Source: Candidatus Thiodiazotropha sp. (GTDB lineage Bacteria; Pseudomonadota; Gammaproteobacteria; Chromatiales; Chromatiaceae). Taken from it: DNA of 64,000 bases. Positions 16,922 through 26,652 of this stretch are shown one piece after another (within the stretch, counting starts at the first letter, position 1; each line of letters starts with the position of its first letter). Under the pieces are notes generated by a model, which was not told where the DNA came from, searched no databases, and worked only from the letters and a program-made list of their open reading frames with translations. Location of the stretch: the NCBI GenBank assembly GCA_023838465.1, contig JAIVEQ010000002.1, positions 109,397 through 173,396 of the forward strand, given 5' to 3'. A program made the translations under genes and the position numbers.

Positions 16922-18840
16922 CAGTCATCTGATAATGAAAAAAATCGCCTCAATACACTCAGGTCCTGGGTTTTTGTCATTGGCGGTAAACTGCGGATAA
17001 AAATTTTACCGTAGGGCTTATTGAGCAGCCTAGGATCACAAACCACTAACACGCCCCGATCTTTCTCGTCACGAATCAGCCGGCCCGCCCCTTGTTTCAA
17101 AGCAATCGCTGCTTGAGGCAATTGAAATGTCATGAAAGGATTCCCCCCACGCTTGCGTAAAGCATCGATCCGCGCCTGCAGTACCGGATCTCCTGGTGAG
17201 GCAAATGGCAGTTTATCGATGATCACACAAGAGAGCGCTTCACCACGTACGTCTATACCCTCCCAGAAACTTGATGTCCCGAGTAGTACCGCATTACCGA
17301 GTTTGCGAAACTGTTCTACCAATTCTGTACGCGGTGCTGTCCCCTGTACCAACATCGGATAGTCCAACTTCTCCTTGAGATAGTCTGCCGCTTCCTGCAA
17401 GGCCCTATGGCTGGTATAAAGCAAAAAGGCTCGTCCACCACTCGCTTGCAAAATTGGTAGCGTGAGATCAGAGACAGCCCTGTTGAATTCTGGATTGCTG
17501 GGCTCCGGTAGACCCTTGGGAACATACCAAACAGCTTGTCGAGGGTAGTCGAATGGACTATCCCAACAGTGAGTCTCCGCTTCATGCAGGCCCAGTTGAT
17601 TGGAAAAATGTTCAAAACTGCCACCTACTGCCAGTGTGGCAGAAGTAAAGACCCAGGAAGCTTGTCGTTCTTCCATTACGCTACGAAAAATATTTGAGAT
17701 CTCCAGCGGTGTACGATTCAGGCGAAAGCTCTGGCGCTGAGTCTCGAACCAACGGATCGATTCGGCCTCATCACCATCCTTCAAACTATGCAATCGCTGC
17801 AGAATTAGATCACAGCGCTCTTTACAACTATCAAGACCCTTACCTCTTCCCTCAATGGCACGTAGCACTTCCGACAATTGATCGAGGGCATCCAATAACC
17901 CGTCAAGATGTGCAATTACCGAAGGATTACCCGCAACTTCCAACCAAGCACCACGACGTTGTTCCAAACCGAATGCCAGTCGCATATCCCGGGTTGCCTG
18001 TTTCAGTCGCTCAGCACGTTCTGTGACTTCAGGAACATCCTTTGCTTCACGATGGTACTCGGCAATGGTGTCTCGGGTCAGGTCAAGCAATTGACGGCCA
18101 CTGACGCTGTCACCAAAGAAATTACCCGCTACATCCGGTAACTGATGGGCCTCATCAAGGATAAAACAGTCAGCACTTGGAAGCAGTTCCCCGAAACCTT
18201 CCTCTTTCAGCGCCATATCAGCACACAGCAAATGGTGATTGATAACGACCAGATCTGCTTCTTGGGCCCGCTTGCGTGCTTCCATCAGATGGCATTTACT
18301 ATAAACAGAACACTCCTGGCCAAGACAATTATCGGTTGTCGAGGTCACATAAGGCCAAATCCCGGCATCCTCAGGAATCTCCGTCATTTCAGTGATATCG
18401 CCACTCTTGGTTGCCGATGACCATCCACGGATCATCTGTAACTGTTCAACCTGCTCCCTGGTCAAACGCAACTCTTCCAGCAGGGTATTCTCAAGTCGAT
18501 GGATGCAGAGATAATTGGCACGTCCTTTCAGCAGTGCAGTGGAAACCGGGCTCGACAGGCTTTGCCGTACGACTGGGAGGTCGCGATGATACAGCTGATC
18601 CTGTAGATTCTTGGTACCTGTAGAGATGATGACTTTACGCCCCGACATCACGGCTGGCACTAAATAGGCGAATGTCTTTCCGGTACCTGTTCCCGCTTCG
18701 CAGATCAGTACACCACCCTGATCCATAATGCGGCCGACAGCCTGAGCCATTTCCTGCTGTTGAGCACGATAAGAAAAACCCTCGATACGGGTCGCCAACC
18801 AACCGTCCAGCCCAAAGATCTCAGCTAAATCTGTCATCAA
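16921..18840 (-). CDS. yoaA: ATP-dependent DNA helicase, YoaA/DinG family (XPD-like)
   Basis: A 639-residue superfamily 2 helicase of the iron-sulfur XPD group, which unwinds DNA 5' to 3' during repair and replication stress. Walker A is EAGTGTGKTFAYLVP (about residues 44-58), and the DEAH box is ILDEAHQLPD. Between them lie four cysteines in the LKGRANYLC ... CLGQECSVYSKC segment, which fit the 4Fe-4S cluster. The C-terminal half has SFWEGIDVRGEAL and the motif VI region QGAGRLIRDEKDRG. Length and motif order fit YoaA better than the longer DinG. The downstream 18850-19347 gene lies on the same strand, ending only nine bases before this start, so the two are probably co-transcribed with the unknown gene first. 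Confidence 0.85.
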   Translation of the reverse strand: MMTDLAEIFGLDGWLATRIEGFSYRAQQQEMAQAVGRIMDQGGVLICEAGTGTGKTFAYLVPAVMSGRKVIISTGTKNLQDQLYHRDLPVVRQSLSSPVSTALLKGRANYLCIHRLENTLLEELRLTREQVEQLQMIRGWSSATKSGDITEMTEIPEDAGIWPYVTSTTDNCLGQECSVYSKCHLMEARKRAQEADLVVINHHLLCADMALKEEGFGELLPSADCFILDEAHQLPDVAGNFFGDSVSGRQLLDLTRDTIAEYHREAKDVPEVTERAERLKQATRDMRLAFGLEQRRGAWLEVAGNPSVIAHLDGLLDALDQLSEVLRAIEGRGKGLDSCKERCDLILQRLHSLKDGDEAESIRWFETQRQSFRLNRTPLEISNIFRSVMEERQASWVFTSATLAVGGSFEHFSNQLGLHEAETHCWDSPFDYPRQAVWYVPKGLPEPSNPEFNRAVSDLTLPILQASGGRAFLLYTSHRALQEAADYLKEKLDYPMLVQGTAPRTELVEQFRKLGNAVLLGTSSFWEGIDVRGEALSCVIIDKLPFASPGDPVLQARIDALRKRGGNPFMTFQLPQAAIALKQGAGRLIRDEKDRGVLVVCDPRLLNKPYGKIFIRSLPPMTKTQDLSVLRRFFSLSDD

Positions 18841-18849
18841 ATGATGGGG

Positions 18850-19347
18850 CTACTCTGCCTGATTGTCCCAGACTTCTGACTCAAGACCGCTCTCCCGTGT
18901 CCAGGTGAGACGACCGATAATCTTAAAGCGCGCTACCGACATGGCGCCTCGTTTTGCCCGGCTACTGCTGCTTTTATCGACAAACTCGAGGATATCGTCT
19001 CGTTCCGCTTCGTAGATCTCATAAGGTTCGTACTCCTCGTCCATAAGCACCAACACGACACTATCCCAATCTCTATCCAGTTTAAGCTGACCAATCCTTT
19101 GACCGGATTTGCTTTCATCGAAAATAGTGCGGGACTTAATTTGAATATGTTTGTCACCCCGGGTGGGGTCGATAGCATCATAACCACCCTCTCCCTGAGT
19201 CCTGGCTTCGAGATTGAGCAGCTTTACCGCATCATATTCTGCAATTTCATTGCTGATACCAGGCAGGGGTTTACCCATGGTACGGCGATACTCCGCTGCC
19301 AATACCCTGGCCTGGGCGATCAGTTTGTCTGCGGCATAGAGAGTCAA
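18850..19347 (-). CDS. Conserved protein of unknown function, DUF6998-like, possible nuclease fold
   Basis: A 165-residue soluble protein. The segment NEIAEYDAVKLLNL ... GGYDAIDPTRGDKHIQIKSR has the order of acidic residues and Q-x-K expected of a PD-(D/E)XK nuclease core. It also recalls small DUF6998-type proteins, but I assign neither with certainty. The C-terminal part is basic (SSSSRAKRGAMSVARFKIIG). It lies directly upstream of the YoaA-type helicase on the same strand with nine bases between, so a role in DNA handling is plausible from context. No nuclease activity should be assumed without structure comparison. Confidence 0.55.
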   Translation of the reverse strand: MTLYAADKLIAQARVLAAEYRRTMGKPLPGISNEIAEYDAVKLLNLEARTQGEGGYDAIDPTRGDKHIQIKSRTIFDESKSGQRIGQLKLDRDWDSVVLVLMDEEYEPYEIYEAERDDILEFVDKSSSSRAKRGAMSVARFKIIGRLTWTRESGLESEVWDNQAE

Positions 19348-19523
19348 GCCATGGCTCCTTATATTTGAGGAAGAGGATTCTGCCCGGATTGTAGCCTATC
19401 TTGGGAGGTTTTCGCATGAATTGAGAAAGGATGTGTGTTGTTTTGAGAATTCTGGAAAGCAGGAGTCAAAGGATACCTGACCTCTATGAGGCATTAAAAA
19501 CCAGTTATTGGTGATTAATTCTG

Positions 19524-22500
19524 CTAGGCGCTCGAAATTTGCAACGAGTTACCAGCAATCTCTTCCAGAACGTCGGCAAAAGGCTGGGGGCGTCCAAAAT
19601 GATAGCCTTGTGCATAGTCGACACCCATTTCTTGCAGCGCTTGACCTATGGAGGCGTCACTCACATGCTCAGCAATCACTAATTTGTCCATAAAATGGGC
19701 AAGCTCCATGATTGAAATCACCATCGCCAAATCAGCTGTTTTCTGTATCATCTCGCGTACGAAAATACCATCGATTTTTACATAGTTTACGGGAAAGTCC
19801 TTGAGGTAAGAGAAGGAAGCATAACCCGAACCAAAATCATCCAGATAGCAGGAACAACCCATATCCCTAACCTCTTTCATAAACTCCACGGTATCCTCAA
19901 TGTTCTTTGCAAGTGCTGTTTCTGTGATCTCGAAGCCAAGTTGCTGGGCTGCTACAGGTGATTCAGCTATCCGTCCATGCAGGTACTTTTTAAATTCACT
20001 GTCAGCGACAGATTTTGTTGACAAGTTGACAGAGAAACTGACATCTTCTCCCATCTTGTCTTTATAGGGTATAAGTGCATTGAAGAAATGTTCAATAACC
20101 CAGCGGTCGACAGCCCGCATCATATCGTATTGCTCAGCAATTTGAATAAATGTCTGTGGACTCTGTAGTTCACCTGCATCATCTACGATACGCAGAAGAA
20201 GCTCATAGTGAGGTTTCAATCCCGCGTCTTTCTTTAGTGGGACTATTGGTTGAGCAAACAGAACCATTCGATCATTTGCCAAGGCTTCCTGAATGGCGGG
20301 AATTGTCTGAATAATCTGTTTGTGGTTCTGATAGGCGGTATCTGAAGCCACATAGAGACGTGTGCAGTTTCTACCCCCCTCTTTAGCCATATGGCAGGCA
20401 GACAGTGCCGATTGCAGCAACTCGCTGGTACTGGTTTGTTCCTGAGAATTGATTTGTACGACACCGAGACTGGCTGAAACGGGTATCAGGCGATCTTCCC
20501 AAGTGAAGCGATACTCCTCAATCGCACGACGTTGGGACTCGGCAGTCTGATAGCCCTTGTCCAGATCTGCATTTCTGACAAGCAGGGCAAACTCGTCATC
20601 ACCTATACGTGCCACCACCCCATCTTCTGTAAGATAACTTAACAGTATTGACGACACCGTTTGCAGCAGTTGATCTCCACCCTCAAAACCGCACAGATCA
20701 TTGACTACTTGAAATTGATCCAGATCGAGAAGTATCAGCACATGTTGTGAGTAACCGCTTTTCATCTCAGCCAGCAGTTCACGCATATGACGTTCAAAAC
20801 TACGTCGATTCATCAAGCCGGTCAGCTCATCAATCGAAGACTCATCCTTAATTTCGTTGTAGCTCTTGATCAGTATATGGTCAATTGCCCGATCGACAAT
20901 CGGTTGGACTTTATTCTGCATGACACCGTAGTCATAGGAAGCGAACAATCGGACCAATTCACTCGACGAGACATCCAATGCCTTTAATCCGTCCCCATCA
21001 ACCAATAGATAACGTGTGGAATCAGCACTCTTCCAGGCTAAATTGAGCATCTGCGGAGTCGGGCCACCAGACTCAGTAACAATCCAATCATCAATATTGA
21101 GAGCGACTACTTTTTCCAATGATTTCTGATCATCTTCTGATTCTGTGTTTCCAATTGGCACCTCCTTGCTGGAGATATATTGGGAGAGATACGCTTCATC
21201 AATGACGATCTGTTGCTCAAAGTAAGGTGTTGCTGTCTCACCACCGTTTATCAGTGCTTGCTGTAGTTCAATGGCAAAACTCCGACTACCCTGAGGATGA
21301 ACAGGGTATTCTCTAAATCCCTTTCGAATAAGCGATATCAGGTCACGGACACGGCTTTCTGACATTTCATGAGGAGATGCTTTACTGAGAAATAGCTTAG
21401 GCAAGATCTCCACTACACGTAAATAAGCCTTCCAGGCTGGGCTCTCATCGCCCTGGAGTGCTCTGGTCTGCACCAAAAGATTAACCCATCCAAACTGAAA
21501 CAGTTTTTCGAGTGCGATGGTTACCGATTTACCCGACAATTGGTGGCGTAGATGGGCTATAACCGTACGCTCCGCTTGTAATAGAAGCTCATCCTTTTTA
21601 CAACGGGAAACAGCAATCTGGCGATTACGATGATACTGTTCCAGCTGTTTCTGTTTTAGCGCCTCCAGCGCTTTCGTCACTTCTACAACACTCGTCAGCT
21701 TATCAGTATCGATCGCCTCCAGGAGTTGGGAAATTCCCGCTAAATCACGTAACCGCGCCGCCTTACTGGAAATGTTGAGATAGGGGGTTATTGCCTCGAT
21801 TGTGGCAAGCATATGCCTGACCGGGTGATTGCTATTTTCCAGCAGTGTTGGATCTCGCACCAGTTCCTGAATGATAGGAATCTCCATCCGATTGAGCAGT
21901 CCCTTCAGTTCAGCAGGTAGATGTGAATCCTGCAGCAGAGCCGCCACTAACTGCTCACCGGTACTGATAGCAGCGCGAATGACGGGATCCAGATTTTCAG
22001 ACTGAGCAGACTGGCTTTCCAGTCCCCGTTCCAACTGCTTCAACAATGGAGAACCATGCCTCAGTGGCATACGATTTAATGACTCAACAACATGCTCAGT
22101 TTCAATCTGTATCTGGTCTGATACTGACGGATCCTTTTCCCGTAGCTGCTTAGCATCAAGCAGTGTAGTCAGGTGCTGTAAAGGCTCACCAACTGTTGCG
22201 ATGTTGGTTTTCTTATGCGATGGAAATTGCCAGGTATTGATCTGACCGTCAGATGTTAGATCAATTCCTTGCTGTTTGAGCAATTCCAGCAATTCGTCAT
22301 AGAGTGGTTCAATACCCTGTAATACAGTGCGATGAAATACCGTCAGAATAAGATGGAAGCATTTCACATCCAGATCATATTCATCCACTGCCTGTTTTAT
22401 GGCATTCAGCAGACTGACAGGAGAGAGTGGATTACTCTCATCTTTGATCGTACATTGCATCAAATAGGAGAGGGACATATCCAATAGATACAAACTACGG

Positions 22501-23219
22501 GCTAAACCGGATTCCGCCCGCCTGGCTATATCGTTAATGACTACCCAATGATCGATTTCAACCTTTTCCACCAACTCAAGCTCATGGGAGATTTCTATAT
22601 TCGAGTCAGTCGAGATCCCGGCAAGATTGCTCAAATTACCAAAAGAGCTCTCCACGTTGTTGAGAAATGCGGCTGTTATCTTCTGCTCACCCTGTTCCAG
22701 TGCTGACATTGCCAGAAAAAGCACTGACTCCTGAAGACCATCAGAAGGTTCACGAGCACGAGCCAACAAGGCTTCTCTGGACTGATTGAGAAAACCGACG
22801 ATCTGTGGATTGAGATAATCAAGTAACCGGTCCTGTAACTGCTGAATAACAGGTGCTACTGCTGCCTGATCAAAAGAGACCTGTTTAGTCTCTTGTTGCT
22901 GTAATTCGGACTGAAGATATGAGAATAACTGCTGACCTTCACCACTATCGAGCATGCATATGCCCACCCCGTGATTATGCAGGTAGACAATCGCAACATG
23001 CACCCGACAGGATGCCACTTCAAGAACTGCTTCCTGACGTTCAGATTCTCCAAAGTAGCCATCTGGCAACAGCTCATTTAAAGAAGTATCACCACAGTAC
23101 AGATAGACGCCACCTTCGGAGAAATTGCGAATACGACAACCACTTATTGGTTGTCCCTGAAATATCAGAGTTACCGGATGGTCGATATCCAACCTTGGAT
23201 ATTTTCTGCGATTATTCAT
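19524..23219 (-). CDS. PilZ-DUF1631-GGDEF-EAL c-di-GMP signalling protein
   Basis: A 1231-residue cytoplasmic multidomain protein. It has an N-terminal PilZ domain (RRKYPRLD ... RNFSEGGVYL, the RxxxR and D/NxSxxG pattern that binds c-di-GMP), then a long helical DUF1631 region (about 120-760), a GGDEF domain (about 790-960) and a C-terminal EAL domain (about 975-1225). The GGDEF motif reads IGDDEF and the EAL motif reads ELL, so one or both catalytic centres may be altered. The EAL domain does keep FEITETALA, YLDDFGSGYASF and KIDGIFV, so phosphodiesterase activity remains likely. There is no membrane segment. The gene stands alone, with the promoter region upstream at 23220-23348. Confidence 0.9.
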   Translation of the reverse strand: MNNRRKYPRLDIDHPVTLIFQGQPISGCRIRNFSEGGVYLYCGDTSLNELLPDGYFGESERQEAVLEVASCRVHVAIVYLHNHGVGICMLDSGEGQQLFSYLQSELQQQETKQVSFDQAAVAPVIQQLQDRLLDYLNPQIVGFLNQSREALLARAREPSDGLQESVLFLAMSALEQGEQKITAAFLNNVESSFGNLSNLAGISTDSNIEISHELELVEKVEIDHWVVINDIARRAESGLARSLYLLDMSLSYLMQCTIKDESNPLSPVSLLNAIKQAVDEYDLDVKCFHLILTVFHRTVLQGIEPLYDELLELLKQQGIDLTSDGQINTWQFPSHKKTNIATVGEPLQHLTTLLDAKQLREKDPSVSDQIQIETEHVVESLNRMPLRHGSPLLKQLERGLESQSAQSENLDPVIRAAISTGEQLVAALLQDSHLPAELKGLLNRMEIPIIQELVRDPTLLENSNHPVRHMLATIEAITPYLNISSKAARLRDLAGISQLLEAIDTDKLTSVVEVTKALEALKQKQLEQYHRNRQIAVSRCKKDELLLQAERTVIAHLRHQLSGKSVTIALEKLFQFGWVNLLVQTRALQGDESPAWKAYLRVVEILPKLFLSKASPHEMSESRVRDLISLIRKGFREYPVHPQGSRSFAIELQQALINGGETATPYFEQQIVIDEAYLSQYISSKEVPIGNTESEDDQKSLEKVVALNIDDWIVTESGGPTPQMLNLAWKSADSTRYLLVDGDGLKALDVSSSELVRLFASYDYGVMQNKVQPIVDRAIDHILIKSYNEIKDESSIDELTGLMNRRSFERHMRELLAEMKSGYSQHVLILLDLDQFQVVNDLCGFEGGDQLLQTVSSILLSYLTEDGVVARIGDDEFALLVRNADLDKGYQTAESQRRAIEEYRFTWEDRLIPVSASLGVVQINSQEQTSTSELLQSALSACHMAKEGGRNCTRLYVASDTAYQNHKQIIQTIPAIQEALANDRMVLFAQPIVPLKKDAGLKPHYELLLRIVDDAGELQSPQTFIQIAEQYDMMRAVDRWVIEHFFNALIPYKDKMGEDVSFSVNLSTKSVADSEFKKYLHGRIAESPVAAQQLGFEITETALAKNIEDTVEFMKEVRDMGCSCYLDDFGSGYASFSYLKDFPVNYVKIDGIFVREMIQKTADLAMVISIMELAHFMDKLVIAEHVSDASIGQALQEMGVDYAQGYHFGRPQPFADVLEEIAGNSLQISSA

Positions 23220-23348
23220 TACCCTTTAGCGCTTTTATTCTTAACACTTTAATCATTGTTAATAACTGTTTTCTGTAATATCTCCAGTGTATCGGCCTTT
23301 AGGGTCAGTGCTTTAATAGAAAAGGTTATAATTTGTTAACACTATTCT

Positions 23349-25673
23349 TTAGTTAAAGAGTCGCTGTAGCCATAAAATCCCCTCATCCACAAGAGATTCA
23401 GAATGGGCGCATGAAGCCTCGGATGTTGGACCACTCCCCGCAATGAAGGGATAGTTGGTCGTTTGCGGACACCCCTCCCCCAACAGACCCGATAATGGAT
23501 CAATGGTTAATACGTCCACCCCCATCGGTGGATCCTGTTGCAATGCAGCAATTCCAATTCCATTCATTAGCTTGGCCCAAACCCGCATCGCCCCGGAGGA
23601 GCCCGTAAGGCCTGTCGGTGCATTGTCGTCACGTCCTACCCATGCAACAGCTACACGATGGCGATCGAATCCTGCAAACCAGCTGTCTCGCAGTTTGTCA
23701 GTAGTCCCTGTCTTACCAGCCACCTCTACCTCTCCGGGTAACAACCATTGCAATGCCTTGGCTGTGCCGCTTCGGGTTACTTCATTCAGCGCATGTTTCA
23801 ACAAAAAAACAGCTCGGGTATCGACCCTGGACTCAATCGATAGAGGATAGCGTGATAGCGGTTTTCCCTGTCCGTCAGTCACGTCACGAATCGATTTCAG
23901 AGTAGCGCTGTAACCCCCATTGGCCAGGGTTTGGTACATCTGAGTCATCTCCAAAGGAGAGAGAGAAACAGCACCGAGCAACAGTGAAGGATAGGGTTCT
24001 AACGGACGTTGTATGCCCAATCTATGCAAATTATCGATAACCGATTCAAGTCCCACAGAGAGCCCAAGACTGACTGTTGCCAAATTTAGTGATTCCACCA
24101 AGGCCTGTTGCAAGGTTACTTGGTCATGACTCAGGTTATCGTAATTTCTCGGTGCCCAGATCTCACCGTTTGCGCCTTTAATGCGTATAGGTCGATCCTC
24201 CAATGTGCTCAGTAGGTGGTAACGATTCGGTTGTGACAAAGCGCTGAGATAGATAGCTGGTTTGATCAGTGAGCCCACCGGACGTATTGCATCGAGTGCA
24301 CGGTTGAAACCGGCAAATTGTGGATTCCTGTCACCCACTAAGGCCATAACCTCCCCCGTCTCCACATCCGCCAGGGTGAGAGCACCCTGAAGGGTTCCCT
24401 TCACTATTCCATGGGCCTCCTCCAACACCTTCAACTGCTGGGATATTGCTTGTTCAGCACGACTCTGGAACCAGGGATCGAGGGTAGAAAATATTCTTAA
24501 TCCACCCGCATTCAGATCCTCTTCGCGATAGTCTCTGCGTAGCTGGCGCTTTACCAGATCCATAAAAGCAGGGCTCCCAGAACTACGCCGATCACCCTGT
24601 TCCACGCTTAACGGTGTGTCGCTTGCCTGCGTCGCCTGTTGCTGGCTAATGACGCCCTGATCGACCATCAGCTGTAATACCAGATCTCGCCGTTTTTCCG
24701 CCTGTTGTGGGTGTCGTCTTGGATCATAAGCCGATGGTCCTCGCACCAGGGTTACCAGCGTCGCCAGTCTTGACAGATCAAGTTCTTGCAAAGGACGATT
24801 GAAGTAGAAGCGGCTAGCTAATGCAAAACCATGTATTGCCTTTCCTCCCTGTTGGCCTAAATAAATCTCATTCGCATAGGCCTCGAGAATTTCATCCTTG
24901 TCATAGCGCCAGTCTAAAATCAGCGCCATCAGCACTTCGTTAAACTTTCGCCAAAGGGTACGATCAGCGCTGAGGAAGAAATTCTTTACCAACTGTTGAG
25001 TCAGGGTACTGCCTCCCTGTACCACTCTTTTAGCGACCAGATTGGCCCACAGAGCACGCCCAATAGCTATTGGATCGATTCCGATGTGTTGGTAAAAGTT
25101 GCGGTCTTCTATGGCTATTAAGGCATTCACTAACAGTGCTGGAAGCTGATCCCTCTTGAGCAGAATACGGTCTTCACCATGGGTAGATGTCAGGCTGCCA
25201 ATGAGTCGGGGTTCAATACGGTAGTGACCGATTGGATCACCGTTTCCCGCTCTCTTGAGCGAAATAACACCCTGCCCATCTATAACTACCTCCAAATAGT
25301 CACTTGGCCGGTCGATGTCAGGAAAATGGAAGGCACGTGTACGTAATAGGAATCGTCCGCGGTAACTGGAGTAGTACCCCGGCTGATTGGGATGCTTAAC
25401 TTGCCGATAGCCAAGACCATCCAGTGTCTGTGTTAGATGTTTAGAGGTCACCGAGGCACCCGGGTACAGGTCAAGCGTTCGCCCATAGACCTTTGCAGGC
25501 ACTGCCCATCGTTGACCTTCAAACCTTGCCTGTACAATGTGGTCGAGGTAAATAGTATAGAGAATGGCTGATAACATGAGGGTGACCAAGCCAAGAAGCA
25601 ACCACCGTTTCCAACTGCTTCTTCCAGTCCGTTTTTGTCCTGCCCTGCCGCGTTTAGTTCTCTTTTTGACCAT
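23349..25673 (-). CDS. mrcB: Penicillin-binding protein 1B
   Basis: A 774-residue bifunctional class A PBP that polymerises glycan strands and crosslinks peptides. A basic cytoplasmic tail and one membrane segment (WLLLGLVTLMLSAILYTIYL) anchor it. A UB2H-like region precedes the GT51 transglycosylase domain. Its catalytic glutamate lies in IEDRNFYQHIG near residue 188, and GGSTLTQQLVKNFFL is also present. The transpeptidase has its nucleophile in GSLIKPAIYL (about 467), SLNLATV as SxN, and AGKTGTT as KTG (about 653). PBP1B rather than 1A is supported by the length, UB2H spacing and short C-terminus. The gene is monocistronic and divergent from the cytochrome gene. Confidence 0.92.
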   Translation of the reverse strand: MVKKRTKRGRAGQKRTGRSSWKRWLLLGLVTLMLSAILYTIYLDHIVQARFEGQRWAVPAKVYGRTLDLYPGASVTSKHLTQTLDGLGYRQVKHPNQPGYYSSYRGRFLLRTRAFHFPDIDRPSDYLEVVIDGQGVISLKRAGNGDPIGHYRIEPRLIGSLTSTHGEDRILLKRDQLPALLVNALIAIEDRNFYQHIGIDPIAIGRALWANLVAKRVVQGGSTLTQQLVKNFFLSADRTLWRKFNEVLMALILDWRYDKDEILEAYANEIYLGQQGGKAIHGFALASRFYFNRPLQELDLSRLATLVTLVRGPSAYDPRRHPQQAEKRRDLVLQLMVDQGVISQQQATQASDTPLSVEQGDRRSSGSPAFMDLVKRQLRRDYREEDLNAGGLRIFSTLDPWFQSRAEQAISQQLKVLEEAHGIVKGTLQGALTLADVETGEVMALVGDRNPQFAGFNRALDAIRPVGSLIKPAIYLSALSQPNRYHLLSTLEDRPIRIKGANGEIWAPRNYDNLSHDQVTLQQALVESLNLATVSLGLSVGLESVIDNLHRLGIQRPLEPYPSLLLGAVSLSPLEMTQMYQTLANGGYSATLKSIRDVTDGQGKPLSRYPLSIESRVDTRAVFLLKHALNEVTRSGTAKALQWLLPGEVEVAGKTGTTDKLRDSWFAGFDRHRVAVAWVGRDDNAPTGLTGSSGAMRVWAKLMNGIGIAALQQDPPMGVDVLTIDPLSGLLGEGCPQTTNYPFIAGSGPTSEASCAHSESLVDEGILWLQRLFN

Positions 25674-25917
25674 GCTCTACAACTATTTTGTCAGTGTTTC
25701 CTAAGGGAGCGATGCCCCTCTCTTCAAAAGACAGACTGCCTAGTCTGACAGCTTACAGTAGAGCAGCAGAGAATAGACATTACTCTGAACAACACAAACC
25801 CATCGCATCTAGCATCAGGCATAAAACTCCTAAATATCCATTTCGTGAATCAAGTCTCAAAAAACTTGGCCGCTATTTCCAATCGAAGCACTCATCACGG
25901 AGGGAGTTTAATTCAAA

Positions 25918-26601
25918 ATGCGATCAACCGTTCCAATACGTCACTGGCTGATGTCCATCGTAGTAATCGCCATTGCCTTAATGCTAATGGAACAAGCTGC
26001 AATGGCCGACAGCCTGAAAGAGGCCACTCAACTCCGGAATACTCTCGAGGGTCGCATCGCTGAAATTGCCAAAAATAAGAAACTCAAAAAACAGATGGTG
26101 CGAGAGGGGCAAAATCGAACAATACTTTGTAATACATGCCATGGTAAAGATGGTATGGCAATACAACCACTTGCGCCCAATTTGGCGGGCCAAAACCCTG
26201 CTTACATTGTCGATCAGTTCCAACGCTTCGGTGATGGCAGACGTAATGACTATCTGATGAGTAATCTTGCCAAGACCTTCAGTTTAGAAGACAAAATCAA
26301 GATCGCTCTCTACTATGCAGATATGGACATGAGGCCCTCGGGGGGTGGCGATTTAGCACTTTTGCCAAAGGGAGAACGGCTCTATAAGGAGATCTGTGTC
26401 AAATGTCATGGTGAGAACGGCCGAGGACAGGAAGGGTACGCGCGTCTTGCTGGTCAGCAGCATGACTATGTGGTGAAGATGCTGAAGGAGTTTCGCGATC
26501 ATTCAGGCAGGCGCACCAATCTCTGGATGACCAGTGTGGCAATTCGCCTCAGTGATCAGGACATGGAAGCAGTTGCTACCTATTTGGCAAATCTGAAATA
26601 G
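25918..26601 (+). CDS. Periplasmic di-haem cytochrome c (c4-like)
   Basis: A 227-residue exported cytochrome. The signal peptide has a hydrophobic core IVVIAIALMLMEQAAMA. Two haem-binding motifs appear: CNTCH (about residues 72-76) and CVKCH (about 160-164). Each sits in a cytochrome c-type half with LAPNLAGQNPAY ... and YARLAGQQHDYV, which supply the distal methionine regions. The tandem arrangement and length match cytochrome c4 and related two-domain class I cytochromes, which feed electrons to cbb3 oxidases or other terminal enzymes. The mature N-terminus has an extra charged helical stretch of about 45 residues before the first motif. A GGAGGGAG site lies upstream of the ATG. Confidence 0.9.
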   Translation: MRSTVPIRHWLMSIVVIAIALMLMEQAAMADSLKEATQLRNTLEGRIAEIAKNKKLKKQMVREGQNRTILCNTCHGKDGMAIQPLAPNLAGQNPAYIVDQFQRFGDGRRNDYLMSNLAKTFSLEDKIKIALYYADMDMRPSGGGDLALLPKGERLYKEICVKCHGENGRGQEGYARLAGQQHDYVVKMLKEFRDHSGRRTNLWMTSVAIRLSDQDMEAVATYLANLK

Positions 26602-26621
26602 GCATGTCAAGTTTTCCTGAA

Positions 26622-26646
26622 TAGGGTAAAGACCTGCCGCACCCTA
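26622..26646. repeat. Truncated REP-like palindrome
   Basis: TAGGGT (26622-26627) and ACCCTA (26641-26646) flank CCTGCCGC, matching the core of the larger palindrome at 12273-12332. It lies between two converging genes and may be a degraded copy or a weak terminator. Confidence 0.4.
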
Positions 26647-26652
26647 CATTTG

